64,000 nucleotides of DNA from JBMYRH01 sp049602155 (GCA_049602155.1 JBMYRH010000017.1:62001-126000); one strand, 5' to 3'. Shown: positions 18,701-26,201, counted from the first letter of the stretch. The notes: a model not told the origin generated them from the letters alone. Numbers and translations are program-made.

Positions 18701-18896
18701 CGCGGTCCGCGACGAGGGTCAACCCGAGGACGGAGTAGCCCTCGCCTAGGTCCGGCCGCTCAAGCTGAAAGAGCGCCCGCGCCGAGGCCTCTTGCCCAGG
18801 GTTGAGCACGACCGGTGCGGCCACCGCCGTGGACACCCCGAGGAGTACGCAGAGGACCACGACCCCCTGCCAGGCTGAGCGAACCCGGGGCTTCAT
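15798..18896 (-). CDS. polytopic membrane protein, possible GT-C-type glycosyltransferase, with extracytoplasmic N-terminal module
   Basis: 1032 residues from the ATG at 18896, which overlaps the stop of the upstream gene (ATGA). A signal segment (VVVLCVLLGVSTAVAA) precedes a beta-rich domain (about 30-125) that resembles the N-terminal domain of the upstream TPR protein. A helical region follows, then at least ten membrane segments from about residue 310 on. After the third membrane segment the sequence FGGYDQVQHLAEAEALRYG has an acidic residue in the first large loop, as in GT-C glycosyltransferases, but the fold assignment is weak. The final 150 residues are soluble again. It is translationally coupled to its paralogous partner. 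Function unknown; envelope glycan assembly is a guess. Confidence 0.7.
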   Translation of the reverse strand: MKPRVRSAWQGVVVLCVLLGVSTAVAAPVVLNPGQEASARALFQLERPDLGEGYSVLGLTLVADRVEVRIQGPSEVIEARLYPLEQHPRRALKTRSGALVLPEGSALPAVAQRALVARLESGQPLAYRTLQATPSRGPPRPPAVALDGVQADAEAQAIMARVARRLAGDAVDLPDGGLDAQVLEALQALNAGDDDRARSLLRMRLLETEERPPVGAISVWIAAGGLNGPEGCKPGVTCAMSEIRRTSSGHFSRINPQALGRLLAEPRALSILAAQLLEQGETAAASATLWSALATPMADPAAVTLARAWGWTDASIASGARLPDADVTRAASWTMPLVAAIAFLLACLWLALRLRTWRAIWLVLSLGCGLLTALNLVDEQRAPQPPAIDEGLLSLGRGGGCSLSAPWMTPSIWRATGRCEGRDVTLTVRRGAQPDERTGHDVRAIFSPSLKQPSPELTSWSRAFNAQVTEREALGWQLDAEVRHLRGTIKDKVAGQTPLMRRGLIVAAVIAAMALPALLFFLWQVWSRWTSPVHLPPHRRVLFGALLAGVVLTHLVAPGRMVMVFGGYDQVQHLAEAEALRYGPGAVWIYGPWLWLNTVDHTVVQMVNRGLGLIGLLLLWALAGRVVPGRPRVPLILAGMTVFAPLMWRDHASESLLVGGMLFGLAGLWGLAQQEDPLDWLLALPCLVLASLTRPEFALVLTALSLLLVLGPGRRLMLAHRWASLWLFVAVAAIGWGHYEVMAAWVDALRSSSALESVGLFELLWRVISRDTFEVVWRYGPLALMPFVIAAFWARSARGLVGSLFVIACIWAALTRIDLPQVSIPRVHAPIWLAWALIGAIGADHIVGRLMTQERSKRLLGGGLLVGLWCVTAAMTWPTLYAPTNEDAEEALIQDARGHLGDAPFGAIATILSQDPPPNGKASRAFPGYLFNQEGAPLVLSGLSELERIWPVPGGPVYALLGVRCYAEMREDTGAPAPKVAKPVKACADFRAQWRLEPIIERTLINRGDRAFPMYPDTETLDVGFYRVEGPR

Positions 18897-20617
18897 GACG
18901 TCCGTCGCCGACGCGTCCAAAGCCCCCACAAGAGGAGCAAAGCGACCAGCCCGGTCAGCGCATATTCGCCATACGGAGTCGGGTGGCTCGTCCGGTAATC
19001 AAAGAGGCTAATCCCCTCGCCACGCGGGTGCTCCCACGGCCCCGGGCAGGGCGTCTCCACGCCCTCGGCCACGCATCGATTAAGGTTCTCGAGCAGCTCT
19101 GCGACACGCCCCTGTTTGGCGCTGTTCTTGGTCGCGCTCGTGTCCGTGTAAGAGAGGTAGAGCTTCAAGGCTTCGCGCGCGGCCACAGGATCGGTCATGC
19201 GCAATATCTCTGCCCGACAATAGTGGACGTCAGGGTCTGGGTGAGGCGCGTTCGCGGCCCGATCAACGAGCTCCAGGCCGCGCGTCGGATCGCCGAGATC
19301 AAAGGCGTTCATCCCCAGGTAAATGTAGAGCCGTGCTTGGTCGTTCAGCGGCGTCTCGAGCAGCGGGGTCAACATCGCGTCCGAGTCCGCGAGGCGCCCG
19401 TCGTAATGGAGGAGCACACCAGCGATGAATGCGGCCACGTGGTCATTGGGATCGGCCTTCGCGCTCGCCTCCATCTCAGCCATCTTCTGCCGCTTCCAAT
19501 CCAGTGACTCCACGCGGTTGTAGGCGCCCAAGAGCGACGAGAGGGCCACTGAACGCGGATCCCGTCGGGCGTGGGACTCCAACAAAGACGCCGCCTCCTC
19601 CGGGCGATTCGCGGCGATGAGCACGCGCGCCCTAACGCTCACGAGCTCTTTCACGCTCGGGTGGCGCTTCAAGGCCCCTTGTGAGAGCTTCTCAGCCGCC
19701 GCGACGTCCCCCACGTTAAGCAGATGACGCACCTGCCGTACGGTCGCTTGAGGGCACGCAGGGTTGAGCTCTGCGAGGTGAGCGATCAGCCCCGTGGCGA
19801 CTGCACGCTCTTCGATAGCGTCGAGCAACGTGGCCACGGCGAGCCCCTCGCAAGGATCGTCGGCAGCTTCGAGGGACGTGATCAGCGCCTCTAATGTCGG
19901 CATCTCGCCACGTAAAATCGCGGCCTGCCATTGGACAGCTCGACCACTCTGTTCTCCCCCGATACCAGTCACCATGCGCCCCGCACCGACGGTGTCGCCG
20001 CTGCGCCAAAGCATCGTCGCGATGTCGACCCGTGAAGGCTCTGAGAGCGTCTGCTGCGTCCCCACAAAGGGCGCCATCAACCCGGCGACTTTGTCCCGCT
20101 CACCGAGCCGGAGCGCCTCACGCGCCCCATGCAGCGCCTCCACCAGGCCAGGGGGGTCGGCGCGTTTACCCCGGCGCGACGAAGGAGATGGTACCTCTGC
20201 TGACGGGGCCGGCGCGACCTCTCGCCACACAGCGCTCTGCGCGACATCGATCAAGCGCGACGCGAGCGCCGTCACGAGCGCCTTCGGGATGTCCTCTCCA
20301 TGGACACTAAACCCCTTGAGCACCTTCAGCGCGCCGGAGGCCTCGCTCGGGTGCCTCAAGGTCACTATGAGGCTGCGGTCCTCGAAGGTCAGCGTCACGT
20401 GATCTTGGGTCAGCGTGACCTTGGAGATGGGAAACTGTGTGGGCCCTTTCGGCCCGACGAGCGCTGCACGCAGGACGGATTCTGCTTGAGGCGGCAGCAC
20501 ATACCGGGGCTCCCCTGAGTCGGCCAAGGCCGCGCCGGTGGCCAAGCAAACCACACACGAGGCGGCGAGCAACCACCGCGTCATCCAACGACTCATCATC
20601 CTGAGAACGCCCCACAT
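18893..20617 (-). CDS. membrane-anchored TPR protein, partner of the 15798 membrane protein
   Basis: About 574 residues if started at the ATG at 20617, preferred because AAGG lies eight bases upstream; ATGs at 20599 and 20584 also leave a signal peptide (WLLAASCVVCLATGAALA). The N-terminal 100 residues form a beta-rich domain similar to that of the neighbouring polytopic protein (PPQAESVLRAALVG versus NPGQEASARALFQL). Several TPR-like repeats follow from about residue 150 to 500 (AAEKLSQGALKRHPSVKEL, AANRPEEAASLLESHARRD). A single membrane helix and basic tail close it (LTGLVALLLLWGLW, then RRRR). The bulk is extracytoplasmic. The shared domain and ATGA overlap suggest that the two proteins work as one complex. 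Confidence 0.75.
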   Translation of the reverse strand: MWGVLRMMSRWMTRWLLAASCVVCLATGAALADSGEPRYVLPPQAESVLRAALVGPKGPTQFPISKVTLTQDHVTLTFEDRSLIVTLRHPSEASGALKVLKGFSVHGEDIPKALVTALASRLIDVAQSAVWREVAPAPSAEVPSPSSRRGKRADPPGLVEALHGAREALRLGERDKVAGLMAPFVGTQQTLSEPSRVDIATMLWRSGDTVGAGRMVTGIGGEQSGRAVQWQAAILRGEMPTLEALITSLEAADDPCEGLAVATLLDAIEERAVATGLIAHLAELNPACPQATVRQVRHLLNVGDVAAAEKLSQGALKRHPSVKELVSVRARVLIAANRPEEAASLLESHARRDPRSVALSSLLGAYNRVESLDWKRQKMAEMEASAKADPNDHVAAFIAGVLLHYDGRLADSDAMLTPLLETPLNDQARLYIYLGMNAFDLGDPTRGLELVDRAANAPHPDPDVHYCRAEILRMTDPVAAREALKLYLSYTDTSATKNSAKQGRVAELLENLNRCVAEGVETPCPGPWEHPRGEGISLFDYRTSHPTPYGEYALTGLVALLLLWGLWTRRRRTS

Positions 20618-20730
20618 GGGACTACCTTGAGCCCCGCACGGCGTCGAAGTCAAAGACCCTCGCGCCGGGGACCCCTCATCGACGCTCCCCCGTCGCGTCG
20701 CGGATAGATGAAGCGTGCTACGCTGTCCCC

Positions 20731-21804
20731 ATGAAGTGTGACACCAGTTCGATACTCATCCTCGCCTGCCTCCTCCTCTTCAGCGGCCCCGCCCTCGCTC
20801 AGGAGCCGGAGAGCTTGGATGAGATCGCTCCCACGACACCAGGGGTCAAGGCGCCAGCACCTGACTCCGATACCAACTCAGCGGAGCCCGCTCCCCTACC
20901 TAAGGAGGCGACGACCTCCGAACCCAACGCGGCGCCCGAGGAGCAAGAGGAAGACGCCGCGGAGGTCAGCCCTTGGCAACCTCCGCGACATCGTCTGCTC
21001 TATCGCAACCGACTCGTCGCGCGGATCAATCCAAGCGGCCTGCAAAACGGCTTCGAGCTGGCCTTCCACTATCGCCTCTTCGACAGCGACTCGGTGCTCT
21101 TCCGCGACAGCTATGTCGGCGTCGCGGTCAAGCCAATGATCAGCCCCGCATTCACCCGACTCGGGATATCAGCCCAGGCACAACCCCTCGCTGTGCTCTA
21201 CCTTGAGGCCAGCTGGAATTGGATGATGTGGTACGGCGTCCTCGGTCACCCGCGCACCTACCCTGATGCCTCAGGAGACTACTCCGACACCGGCGTCGCC
21301 GACGCGGCAGAGGCCCTGGGCGATCCCAGCGCCGCAAGCGGATGGGAGCTCGACCTCATCGCCGAGCTTCGGGCGAAAGTCGGCCCCCTCGTCATCCGCA
21401 ACAGGTTCACGATGATGCGCAGCGAGCTGAGCAGCGCAGAGCCGGTGAGTGACAGCCTCTTCTACGATCCGCTCTACGACCTGCTGCGCCCCCGCTCAGG
21501 CTGGTCGCTCATGAACGACGCAGACGTCTTGGTCTACCTCCTCGACGAGCACCTCATCGTAGGCGCACGCCACACCATGGCGATGGCGCTATGGCCCGGT
21601 GAGATGGGCAGCGAGACCACGCACCGGCTCGGCCCCCTCGTCGCGTACCGCTTCTTCATGGAGCCAGGGGCCGCCTTCGACGCACCAACCGCCTTCACGC
21701 TTGTGCAGTGGCACCTCGACCACCCCCACCGAACCGGTCAAGATGTCAGCCAGGCGATCCCGTACATCGTGCTCGGCTTTGCCTTCCAGGGTGACCTGCT
21801 CTGA
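20731..21804 (+). CDS. predicted outer-membrane barrel protein
   Basis: 357 residues with a Sec signal peptide ending in PALAQ and a Pro/Glu/Ala-rich linker to about residue 75. Alternating aromatic beta-strands follow to the C-terminus (LLYRNRLVARINPSG, FELAFHYRLF, LYLEASWNWMMWYGVLG). The final strand ends in IVLGFAFQGDLL, without the classical terminal Phe. The pattern fits an outer-membrane beta-barrel or a beta-rich periplasmic protein; no family is recognised. It is divergent from the TPR gene across 113 bases and convergent with the small lipoprotein gene downstream. Confidence 0.7.
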   Translation: MKCDTSSILILACLLLFSGPALAQEPESLDEIAPTTPGVKAPAPDSDTNSAEPAPLPKEATTSEPNAAPEEQEEDAAEVSPWQPPRHRLLYRNRLVARINPSGLQNGFELAFHYRLFDSDSVLFRDSYVGVAVKPMISPAFTRLGISAQAQPLAVLYLEASWNWMMWYGVLGHPRTYPDASGDYSDTGVADAAEALGDPSAASGWELDLIAELRAKVGPLVIRNRFTMMRSELSSAEPVSDSLFYDPLYDLLRPRSGWSLMNDADVLVYLLDEHLIVGARHTMAMALWPGEMGSETTHRLGPLVAYRFFMEPGAAFDAPTAFTLVQWHLDHPHRTGQDVSQAIPYIVLGFAFQGDLL

Positions 21805-21866
21805 TGACGACCTGGCGGAGTGCTAGGGACCAGCTGCCCCAGCTCAGATCGTGACACGAGCCGCGG

Positions 21867-22196
21867 TTAGTACTGGTACGACACCGAGGTGTCGTCATAG
21901 AGCTCAACCCCCATGACGGTGCCCTCCGTGCCCATGCAGTCGACGAACCTGAGATCATAGGTCCCTGACACCATCAGGATGTCGAAGGTCTCTCCAGTCG
22001 ACAGCACGGCGCCGCTAGAGAGCTCGTTCGAGCCCCAGCTGTTTGAAGCAGAGGACGACACGTAAACCTCACACACATCGACCGGTGAGTCGTTGCTCAC
22101 GGTCAACACGAGGAGGATCAGATCACACGCCGAGGCGCTCAGCGCTCCAACGACGAGCAACACCACACACATGCGCTTCCACATTGCGGTCAACAT
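21867..22196 (-). CDS. small lipoprotein of unknown function
   Basis: 109 residues from the ATG at 22196, chosen because AAGGAG sits six bases upstream (an earlier ATG at 22211 has no such site). Signal peptide VVLLVVGALSA leads to lipobox SASAC. The mature part, about 80 residues, is a Ser/Val/Asp-rich beta-like domain with two Cys (VDVCEVYV and RFVDCMG) that may form a disulfide. It resembles short extracellular beta-sandwich domains that display NDSPVDVCEVYVS-type strands. Monocistronic, convergent with the barrel gene. Confidence 0.65.
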   Translation of the reverse strand: MLTAMWKRMCVVLLVVGALSASACDLILLVLTVSNDSPVDVCEVYVSSSASNSWGSNELSSGAVLSTGETFDILMVSGTYDLRFVDCMGTEGTVMGVELYDDTSVSYQY

Positions 22197-22313
22197 CAAC
22201 GGCTCCTTCATCCCTGAGGCGACTGTAGAGTGTCACCCCGTCTCCCCGATGACAACGGCAATCAGGCAGCTCAGGCCGTGACTAAACCAAGCCGAAGAGC
22301 ACAGAGACGAGGC

Positions 22314-23678
22314 TCAGCGCGCCTCAGCGAGGGTCGCGATGTGCTCAAGCACACGCTCATGGATCAGGTGGACAATCGCGTCGGACCAGAGCCTCCAGTA
22401 CGGCTCCGGGGCAAAGTCCAGGGCGTACCAAGTCGTCCCGATCAGGCGGGTACGGCCGCCGGGTAAGGCCTCGAGGCGGAACTCCCCCCGCTCGCTGACG
22501 AGTCCGCCGTCGATGTGGGGCGCGTGCACGGTCGACCATATGCTGAGCTCTCGCATCGAGGGTGGCTGCTCGGTCACGTCAAACGCGAGGTGGTGGGGGG
22601 GATCCCACGTCGTGATGGGCTCGACAAAAGCACCGGTCGTGAACTCACAGTATCGAATGGCGCCGACCCCCTCCCCTTCGATGCGCGCTCGCACCGGGGC
22701 CGCGACCCCCGCTTTGAAGAGCCAATGCTCTGGGGGGGCCAGGGGCGCGAACCCGATCACATGGGGCCAGACCGCCTCGGGCGATGCATCGATCTCAAGC
22801 TGCGTGACCACCGGCGCGACCTCTGCGGGCATCGGCGATACGACCGGGAAGAGCGCGAGCACAGGCAAGGCGATCGCCATCGCCGTCGCTGAACCGGTCG
22901 ACTGATTGGCGCTCTGCGCCATGCTGTCACCCAACGCCGCCCCTAAGAGACCCAAGGGCACCGCCAGGGGCACCGCCATCGCGATACAGATGACCCCCTC
23001 GAGGGCGAAGAGCAGGAACACCCCCCCGGCGAACCCTAAGCCGATGAGCGCGACTGCATATGAGACCTTGCGGCCACGATATCCATCGCGGTGAACCATC
23101 CAGGCCCCAAGCGTCCCCATCAAAAACGGTGTCCCGACAAAGAGCGCCGAACCGTACTCCCCCAGCAAGAAGATGCTGAAAGTCCCAAAGACGAGCGCCA
23201 GGGCCACAGAGGCGGCGACAGCCCTCATCGCCACGCCGACGACACCAGGGGTCGCGACGGACTGAGCGGCATTGCGCGTCGAGGTTACCGCTGCCCCATC
23301 ACTCACACTGCCCGCACTACAGAGTCCGATGATCATCAGGAAGTTGAGCCCAGGCATTAGGAACATGAGCCCTGTCCAAGGAGCCCACCCCGCGTCCTTT
23401 GCCCGGCGCACGCTCATATTCACACCGATCCAGATGAAGGGCAGGCTCAAGAGCCCAAAGACGACCACAACCCCCGGGTGATTTCCGAGCTCATCAAAGC
23501 GGTATTGCAAGACGGGGTTGAGGTACGTCCAGGGCACAAGGAATTCCCCTGCCATGGTCCAAAAAACCGCGTTATCCAACGCATACTTCAAAGCCATCAA
23601 GCCAAGCCCGGTCCGCAGGTATATCTGCCGATCGACGATCCCCTGAGTGCCAAACCACATCGCTAAGCGTTCGCGCAT
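22314..23678 (-). CDS. DUF805-like membrane protein fused to SRPBCC domain
   Basis: 454 residues from the ATG at 23678 (GGAGGGG upstream; it gives MRERLAMWFGTQG). The N-terminal third resembles DUF805: a short amphipathic start with GxxxRQIYLRT, membrane helices, and the SVRRAKDAGWAPW motif of that family. More membrane helices follow to about residue 290. The last 155 residues are a soluble SRPBCC (polyketide cyclase/START-like) domain: LEIDASPEAVWPHV at the first strand, PPHHLAFDVT, and GGRTRLIGTTWY near the end. The domain would face the cytoplasm or periplasm depending on helix count. A DUF805-SRPBCC fusion suggests a membrane-tethered binder of a hydrophobic ligand; role unknown. Confidence 0.75.
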   Translation of the reverse strand: MRERLAMWFGTQGIVDRQIYLRTGLGLMALKYALDNAVFWTMAGEFLVPWTYLNPVLQYRFDELGNHPGVVVVFGLLSLPFIWIGVNMSVRRAKDAGWAPWTGLMFLMPGLNFLMIIGLCSAGSVSDGAAVTSTRNAAQSVATPGVVGVAMRAVAASVALALVFGTFSIFLLGEYGSALFVGTPFLMGTLGAWMVHRDGYRGRKVSYAVALIGLGFAGGVFLLFALEGVICIAMAVPLAVPLGLLGAALGDSMAQSANQSTGSATAMAIALPVLALFPVVSPMPAEVAPVVTQLEIDASPEAVWPHVIGFAPLAPPEHWLFKAGVAAPVRARIEGEGVGAIRYCEFTTGAFVEPITTWDPPHHLAFDVTEQPPSMRELSIWSTVHAPHIDGGLVSERGEFRLEALPGGRTRLIGTTWYALDFAPEPYWRLWSDAIVHLIHERVLEHIATLAEAR

Positions 23679-23779
23679 GCCGACCCCCTCCAGAGCTGAA
23701 CGTGATGATAGCAAATCGAAAGGAATCACTCAGCTTCGACCACGTGACCACCGACTCTGCAGAGGTGCGGCGCTGAGGA

Positions 23780-23835
23780 TTGACTGAGGTGGGGCTATTC
23801 CTGACCGGCTGGGCCGGTTACACTGCGGTTACCGC
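23780..23835. promoter_or_regulatory. hairpin-rich divergent region upstream of the cNMP-domain gene
   Basis: TTGACT at 23780 could be a -35. ACCGGC-TGG-GCCGGT (23803-23817) is a perfect inverted repeat and GCGGT-T-ACCGC near 23825 a second one. No convincing -10 is seen at the right distance. Operator or leader structure cannot be told apart. Confidence 0.3.
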
Positions 23836-23870
23836 TCCGATACGGTCGGCCCTTCCTATGAGGCGAGACG

Positions 23871-24416
23871 ATGCGCAAGGTGCTCATTTTATTTGGTGTC
23901 CTGGACGACAGCGACATCGAGTGGTTGGTCGAGACCGGTGAGCGTCGACGGATCCCTGACGGCGAAGTGATCATCCAAGAGGGTGTCGAAGGCGAGTCCC
24001 TCTTCATCGTGTTGGAGGGCCGCTTCGCGATCACCCTAGAGCGCTTTGGTGGCAAACGTGTCGCCGTGGTGAGCACCGGCGATGTCCTGGGCGAGATGTC
24101 CTTTTTGGACTCACGCCCCACCTCCGCGACCGTGTCGGCGATGGGCGAAGCTGTCGTGCTCCAGGTCTCCACGGACGAGATCCGTTGGCAGCTCGACGAC
24201 GAGCCCGGGTTCGCAGCTCGCTTTTACCGGGCCTTGGCCCTCGTCCTCTCCGGGAAGATGCGCTCCTTTACGCTGGTCGGCGCCGTCGATGGTGACGAGA
24301 ACGCGATGAAGACCCTGGAAGAGGAAGACGCCGAGTCTCAGCTCAGCCCGGAGATCTTGGGGGCTGTGCACCTCGCTGGCTCACGCTTTGAGCGCCTGCT
24401 GCGCAAGAGCACTTAG
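23871..24416 (+). CDS. cyclic nucleotide-binding-domain protein lacking the phosphate-binding Arg
   Basis: 181 residues. The first 125 form one cyclic nucleotide-binding-like domain: PDGEVIIQEGVEGESLFIVL, the GDVLGEMSFL cassette with Glu75, then PTSATVSA. In cAMP/cGMP receptors the residue nine after that Glu is Arg; here it is Thr84, so binding of a cyclic nucleotide phosphate is doubtful. The C-terminal 50 residues are acidic and helical and contain no helix-turn-helix, so it is not a CRP-type transcription factor. It may be a partner or decoy of another cNMP protein, or bind another ligand. The E1 gene at 61360 carries a related domain with the Arg intact. Confidence 0.82.
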   Translation: MRKVLILFGVLDDSDIEWLVETGERRRIPDGEVIIQEGVEGESLFIVLEGRFAITLERFGGKRVAVVSTGDVLGEMSFLDSRPTSATVSAMGEAVVLQVSTDEIRWQLDDEPGFAARFYRALALVLSGKMRSFTLVGAVDGDENAMKTLEEEDAESQLSPEILGAVHLAGSRFERLLRKST

Positions 24417-24482
24417 CCGACGCCCGCCACACGCCGGCGCGGCGAGCCCACGGTAGAGCTGTGCCCCTCGCCCCGGCCGGTA

Positions 24483-24536
24483 AACCCGTTGACTTTGATC
24501 GTGGCGGACCGCGAGCCGATCGTCAGTCGACGGGTT
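24483..24536 (+). ncRNA. possible structured RNA hairpin downstream of the cNMP-domain gene
   Basis: The arms AACCCGTTGACT and AGTCGACGGGTT pair at 11 of 12 positions with an inner GATCG/CGATC step and a GC-rich loop. It lies 66 bases past the stop at 24416 and has no U-tract, so it is not a standard terminator. Whether it is transcribed is unknown. Confidence 0.25.
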
Positions 24537-24730
24537 GTGCATCGGCGCACAGTCACGGTGAAAGTGCGGCGACTTCGCACCAACCTTGCGGGCCTGAGCG
24601 GGCGCCCCCCCTGCAGGCCTTCTCGCCGCCGATTCCCCATCAGAGAGAGGCATCGGATACGGCCTCAATGACCGTCGAAACTCGCCGCGACTCCAGCTGT
24701 GTGCCGCCGCGTAATTGGAGACACGATCTA

Positions 24731-24825
24731 AGTTTGTGACGCCACACCCTTGACCCGAGTGGGGCCAATTGCCAAACTCTCTGTGCGTGGAGGGGTGTGC
24801 GCACGCATGCGTGACACCACAAACT
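24731..24825. promoter_or_regulatory. nested inverted repeats upstream of the peptide gene
   Basis: AGTTTGTG and CACAAACT form outer arms. Inside lies CACGCATGCGTG (24802-24813), a perfect 12-base palindrome flanked by further pairing GGTGT/ACACC. It ends about 50 bases before the ATG at 24876, so it could be an operator or a leader structure for that gene. Confidence 0.35.
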
Positions 24826-24875
24826 GAAGCTAAGGCACGGTGAACGTGCGCCAGCGAACCATGGGGGAGCCCACA

Positions 24876-25148
24876 ATGAGCGACGACAAAACACAAGATG
24901 TGAACAACGACGAGTTGACCGACGACGAGCTTGAGGGTGTGACGGGCGGCCGCCGCCTAAGCGCTGTCTCTCTCTCGGCAGCTAACCTTCGCAAGACCGC
25001 AGCTCGCACCGCCAAGGCGGCGCGTCCAGTGTCCCCGAGCGCCATGACGAGCGCCAAGGACGTCGCTGGTAAGGTCAACATGAAGAACATCCAGGGCGCT
25101 CCGTCCACCGACCCCACCCCATTGGGCGGGATCAGCGGTCGCGACTAG
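24876..25148 (+). CDS. double-glycine-leader peptide precursor (orphan RiPP or bacteriocin-like)
   Basis: 90 residues from the ATG at 24876, with GGGGGAG seven bases upstream; earlier in-frame ATGs lack a site. The N-terminus is an acidic leader of 25 residues ending in DELTDDELEGVTGG, the classical signature of leaders cut after Gly-Gly by ABC transporter peptidases and seen in many modified-peptide precursors. The remaining 65 residues (starting RRLSAVSLSAAN) are basic, rich in Ala, Ser, Thr and Lys, and have no Cys, so no lanthionine or disulfide is possible. No modifying enzyme or C39 transporter is adjacent. It is followed by a good terminator, so it is a single-gene transcript. A secreted basic peptide is the likeliest product. 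Confidence 0.68.
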   Translation: MSDDKTQDVNNDELTDDELEGVTGGRRLSAVSLSAANLRKTAARTAKAARPVSPSAMTSAKDVAGKVNMKNIQGAPSTDPTPLGGISGRD

Positions 25149-25203
25149 CTCGATCCCCAGGGGATCACGCAGACCAGCCTACTGCCGAATCTACCCAACA
25201 GCG

Positions 25204-25218
25204 CCGCGCACTGCGCGG
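25204..25218 (+). other. GC-rich hairpin before the terminator
   Basis: CCGCGC-ACT-GCGCGG forms a perfect six-base-pair stem, 55 bases past the peptide stop. It may protect the 3' end of the transcript. Confidence 0.4.
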
Positions 25219-25260
25219 GGCGCTAAAAGTTAAGGCACAAAGAGGCCTGCGAAGGATCGT

Positions 25261-25290
25261 AAAAGCCTCCGGTTTACCCCGGGGGCTTTT
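25261..25290 (+). terminator. rho-independent terminator of the peptide gene, probably bidirectional
   Basis: AAAAGCCTCCGG and CCGGGGGCTTTT pair with one mismatch around a short TTTACC-type loop. The descending arm ends in TTTT and the ascending arm begins with AAAA, so it can also end the minus-strand gene at 25305. Confidence 0.82.
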
Positions 25291-25304
25291 GTCGTTTCAG
25301 GGGC

Positions 25305-26201
25305 TCAACGTGGGCTCAGCGGCAGCCGTCCTGCTTGCTTGAGTTGCTCGACCAACGCGCGGGTCGCCCTGGCGACGCCCTCCTGATTGAGGTGATAGTG
25401 CGTATCGTGAAACTCATGGGTCGGGCGCCGCATCGCCTCGAGGTTTAGGGCCAAGAGGTCGCGAGCGGTGAGGCCCTCTGCGAGGGCGGCGAGGATGGGA
25501 TCTGCCCAATCGTTACAGGGCAGGTCAGCGATGACGGGCATGCGCACCACGAGCGTCACGTCCTCGGCCTCCGCTCGCGACACCACCCGGTCGATAAGCT
25601 CCCAGACAATGTCGCTCTCTTCACCCTGCAGACACAGTGCATCACTGACCTGCCCCACGTTGCGCAGCTGATCACCGAGCGGTCCAATCGCGTCCGCGTG
25701 GTACACAGAGGCCCTGGGGATCGGACGCGGCCACCGCGCGATGAGGTCAGGAGGGGTACGAAACCAGTGCTCGACCAGGCGCCAAGCGCTCTGTGGCGAG
25801 GGCTCCAACGGGCGCCCGTAGATGGCGATCGTCGGGAAGCTCCCGGTCAAGCCGCTCAGCTCAGGGCTCCAGACCAAGAGATCTCCCGGCCGCGCTTTGG
25901 CGAGCGCCGCGTCGACCAAGACCTCCTGCCCAAAGTTAGCGTGGAGACCGAAGTTGAACGCGGGCTGCCCCGTCTGCGCAGTGAACTCCTCTGCACTGAG
26001 GCCAAAGAGCGTGGCCGATCCCCCTGCAAAGATGACCCGAGGAGCATCCCCGACCATCGCGTCAAAGCGTGTGTCCTTCAGCTCCCACCAGGTCAGCGCT
26101 CCACGCACATCGTTGGTGGGCAGAGACTTCACGGCCCCCATCACGAGGAGCGTGATGACGAAGGCTAAAGCGAGCCGGAGGATGTAGCCACGGGTGGTCA
26201 T
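25305..26201 (-). CDS. SGNH-like partner of MBOAT acyltransferase (DltD/AlgX-like)
   Basis: 298 residues from the ATG at 26201, which opens on an N-terminal membrane anchor (ILRLALAFVITLLVMGAV). The extracytoplasmic part has SGNH-like features: IFAGGSATLFGLS with a candidate nucleophile Ser, LLVWSPELSG, and DTHYHLNQEGVARAT near the C-terminus, which can supply the Asp-His pair. No clear ribosome site precedes the start. The gene directly follows the MBOAT gene (70-base gap). In alginate, cellulose and teichoic-acid modification an MBOAT protein passes acyl groups across the membrane to such an SGNH partner, so acylation of an exported polymer is expected; the polymer is unknown. Confidence 0.75.
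   Translation of the reverse strand: MTTRGYILRLALAFVITLLVMGAVKSLPTNDVRGALTWWELKDTRFDAMVGDAPRVIFAGGSATLFGLSAEEFTAQTGQPAFNFGLHANFGQEVLVDAALAKARPGDLLVWSPELSGLTGSFPTIAIYGRPLEPSPQSAWRLVEHWFRTPPDLIARWPRPIPRASVYHADAIGPLGDQLRNVGQVSDALCLQGEESDIVWELIDRVVSRAEAEDVTLVVRMPVIADLPCNDWADPILAALAEGLTARDLLALNLEAMRRPTHEFHDTHYHLNQEGVARATRALVEQLKQAGRLPLSPR

Larger units (their letters stand above)
24417..24875. other. 459-base non-coding stretch with structured elements
   Basis: No credible gene. It contains the long imperfect hairpin at 24483-24536, the 12-base perfect palindrome at 24802-24813, and inverted AGTTTGTG (24731-24738) and CACAAACT (24818-24825) arms just before the double-glycine peptide gene. A small RNA or regulatory leader is possible but not shown. 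Confidence 0.4.

Noticed and set aside
23871..24416. CRP-family transcription factor
   Set aside because: There is no helix-turn-helix after the cNMP-type domain; the C-terminus is short and acidic.
24381..24896. 171-codon minus-strand frame in the structured intergenic region
   Set aside because: No ribosome site, no family motif, and it overlaps the stop region of the cNMP-domain gene and the start of the peptide gene.
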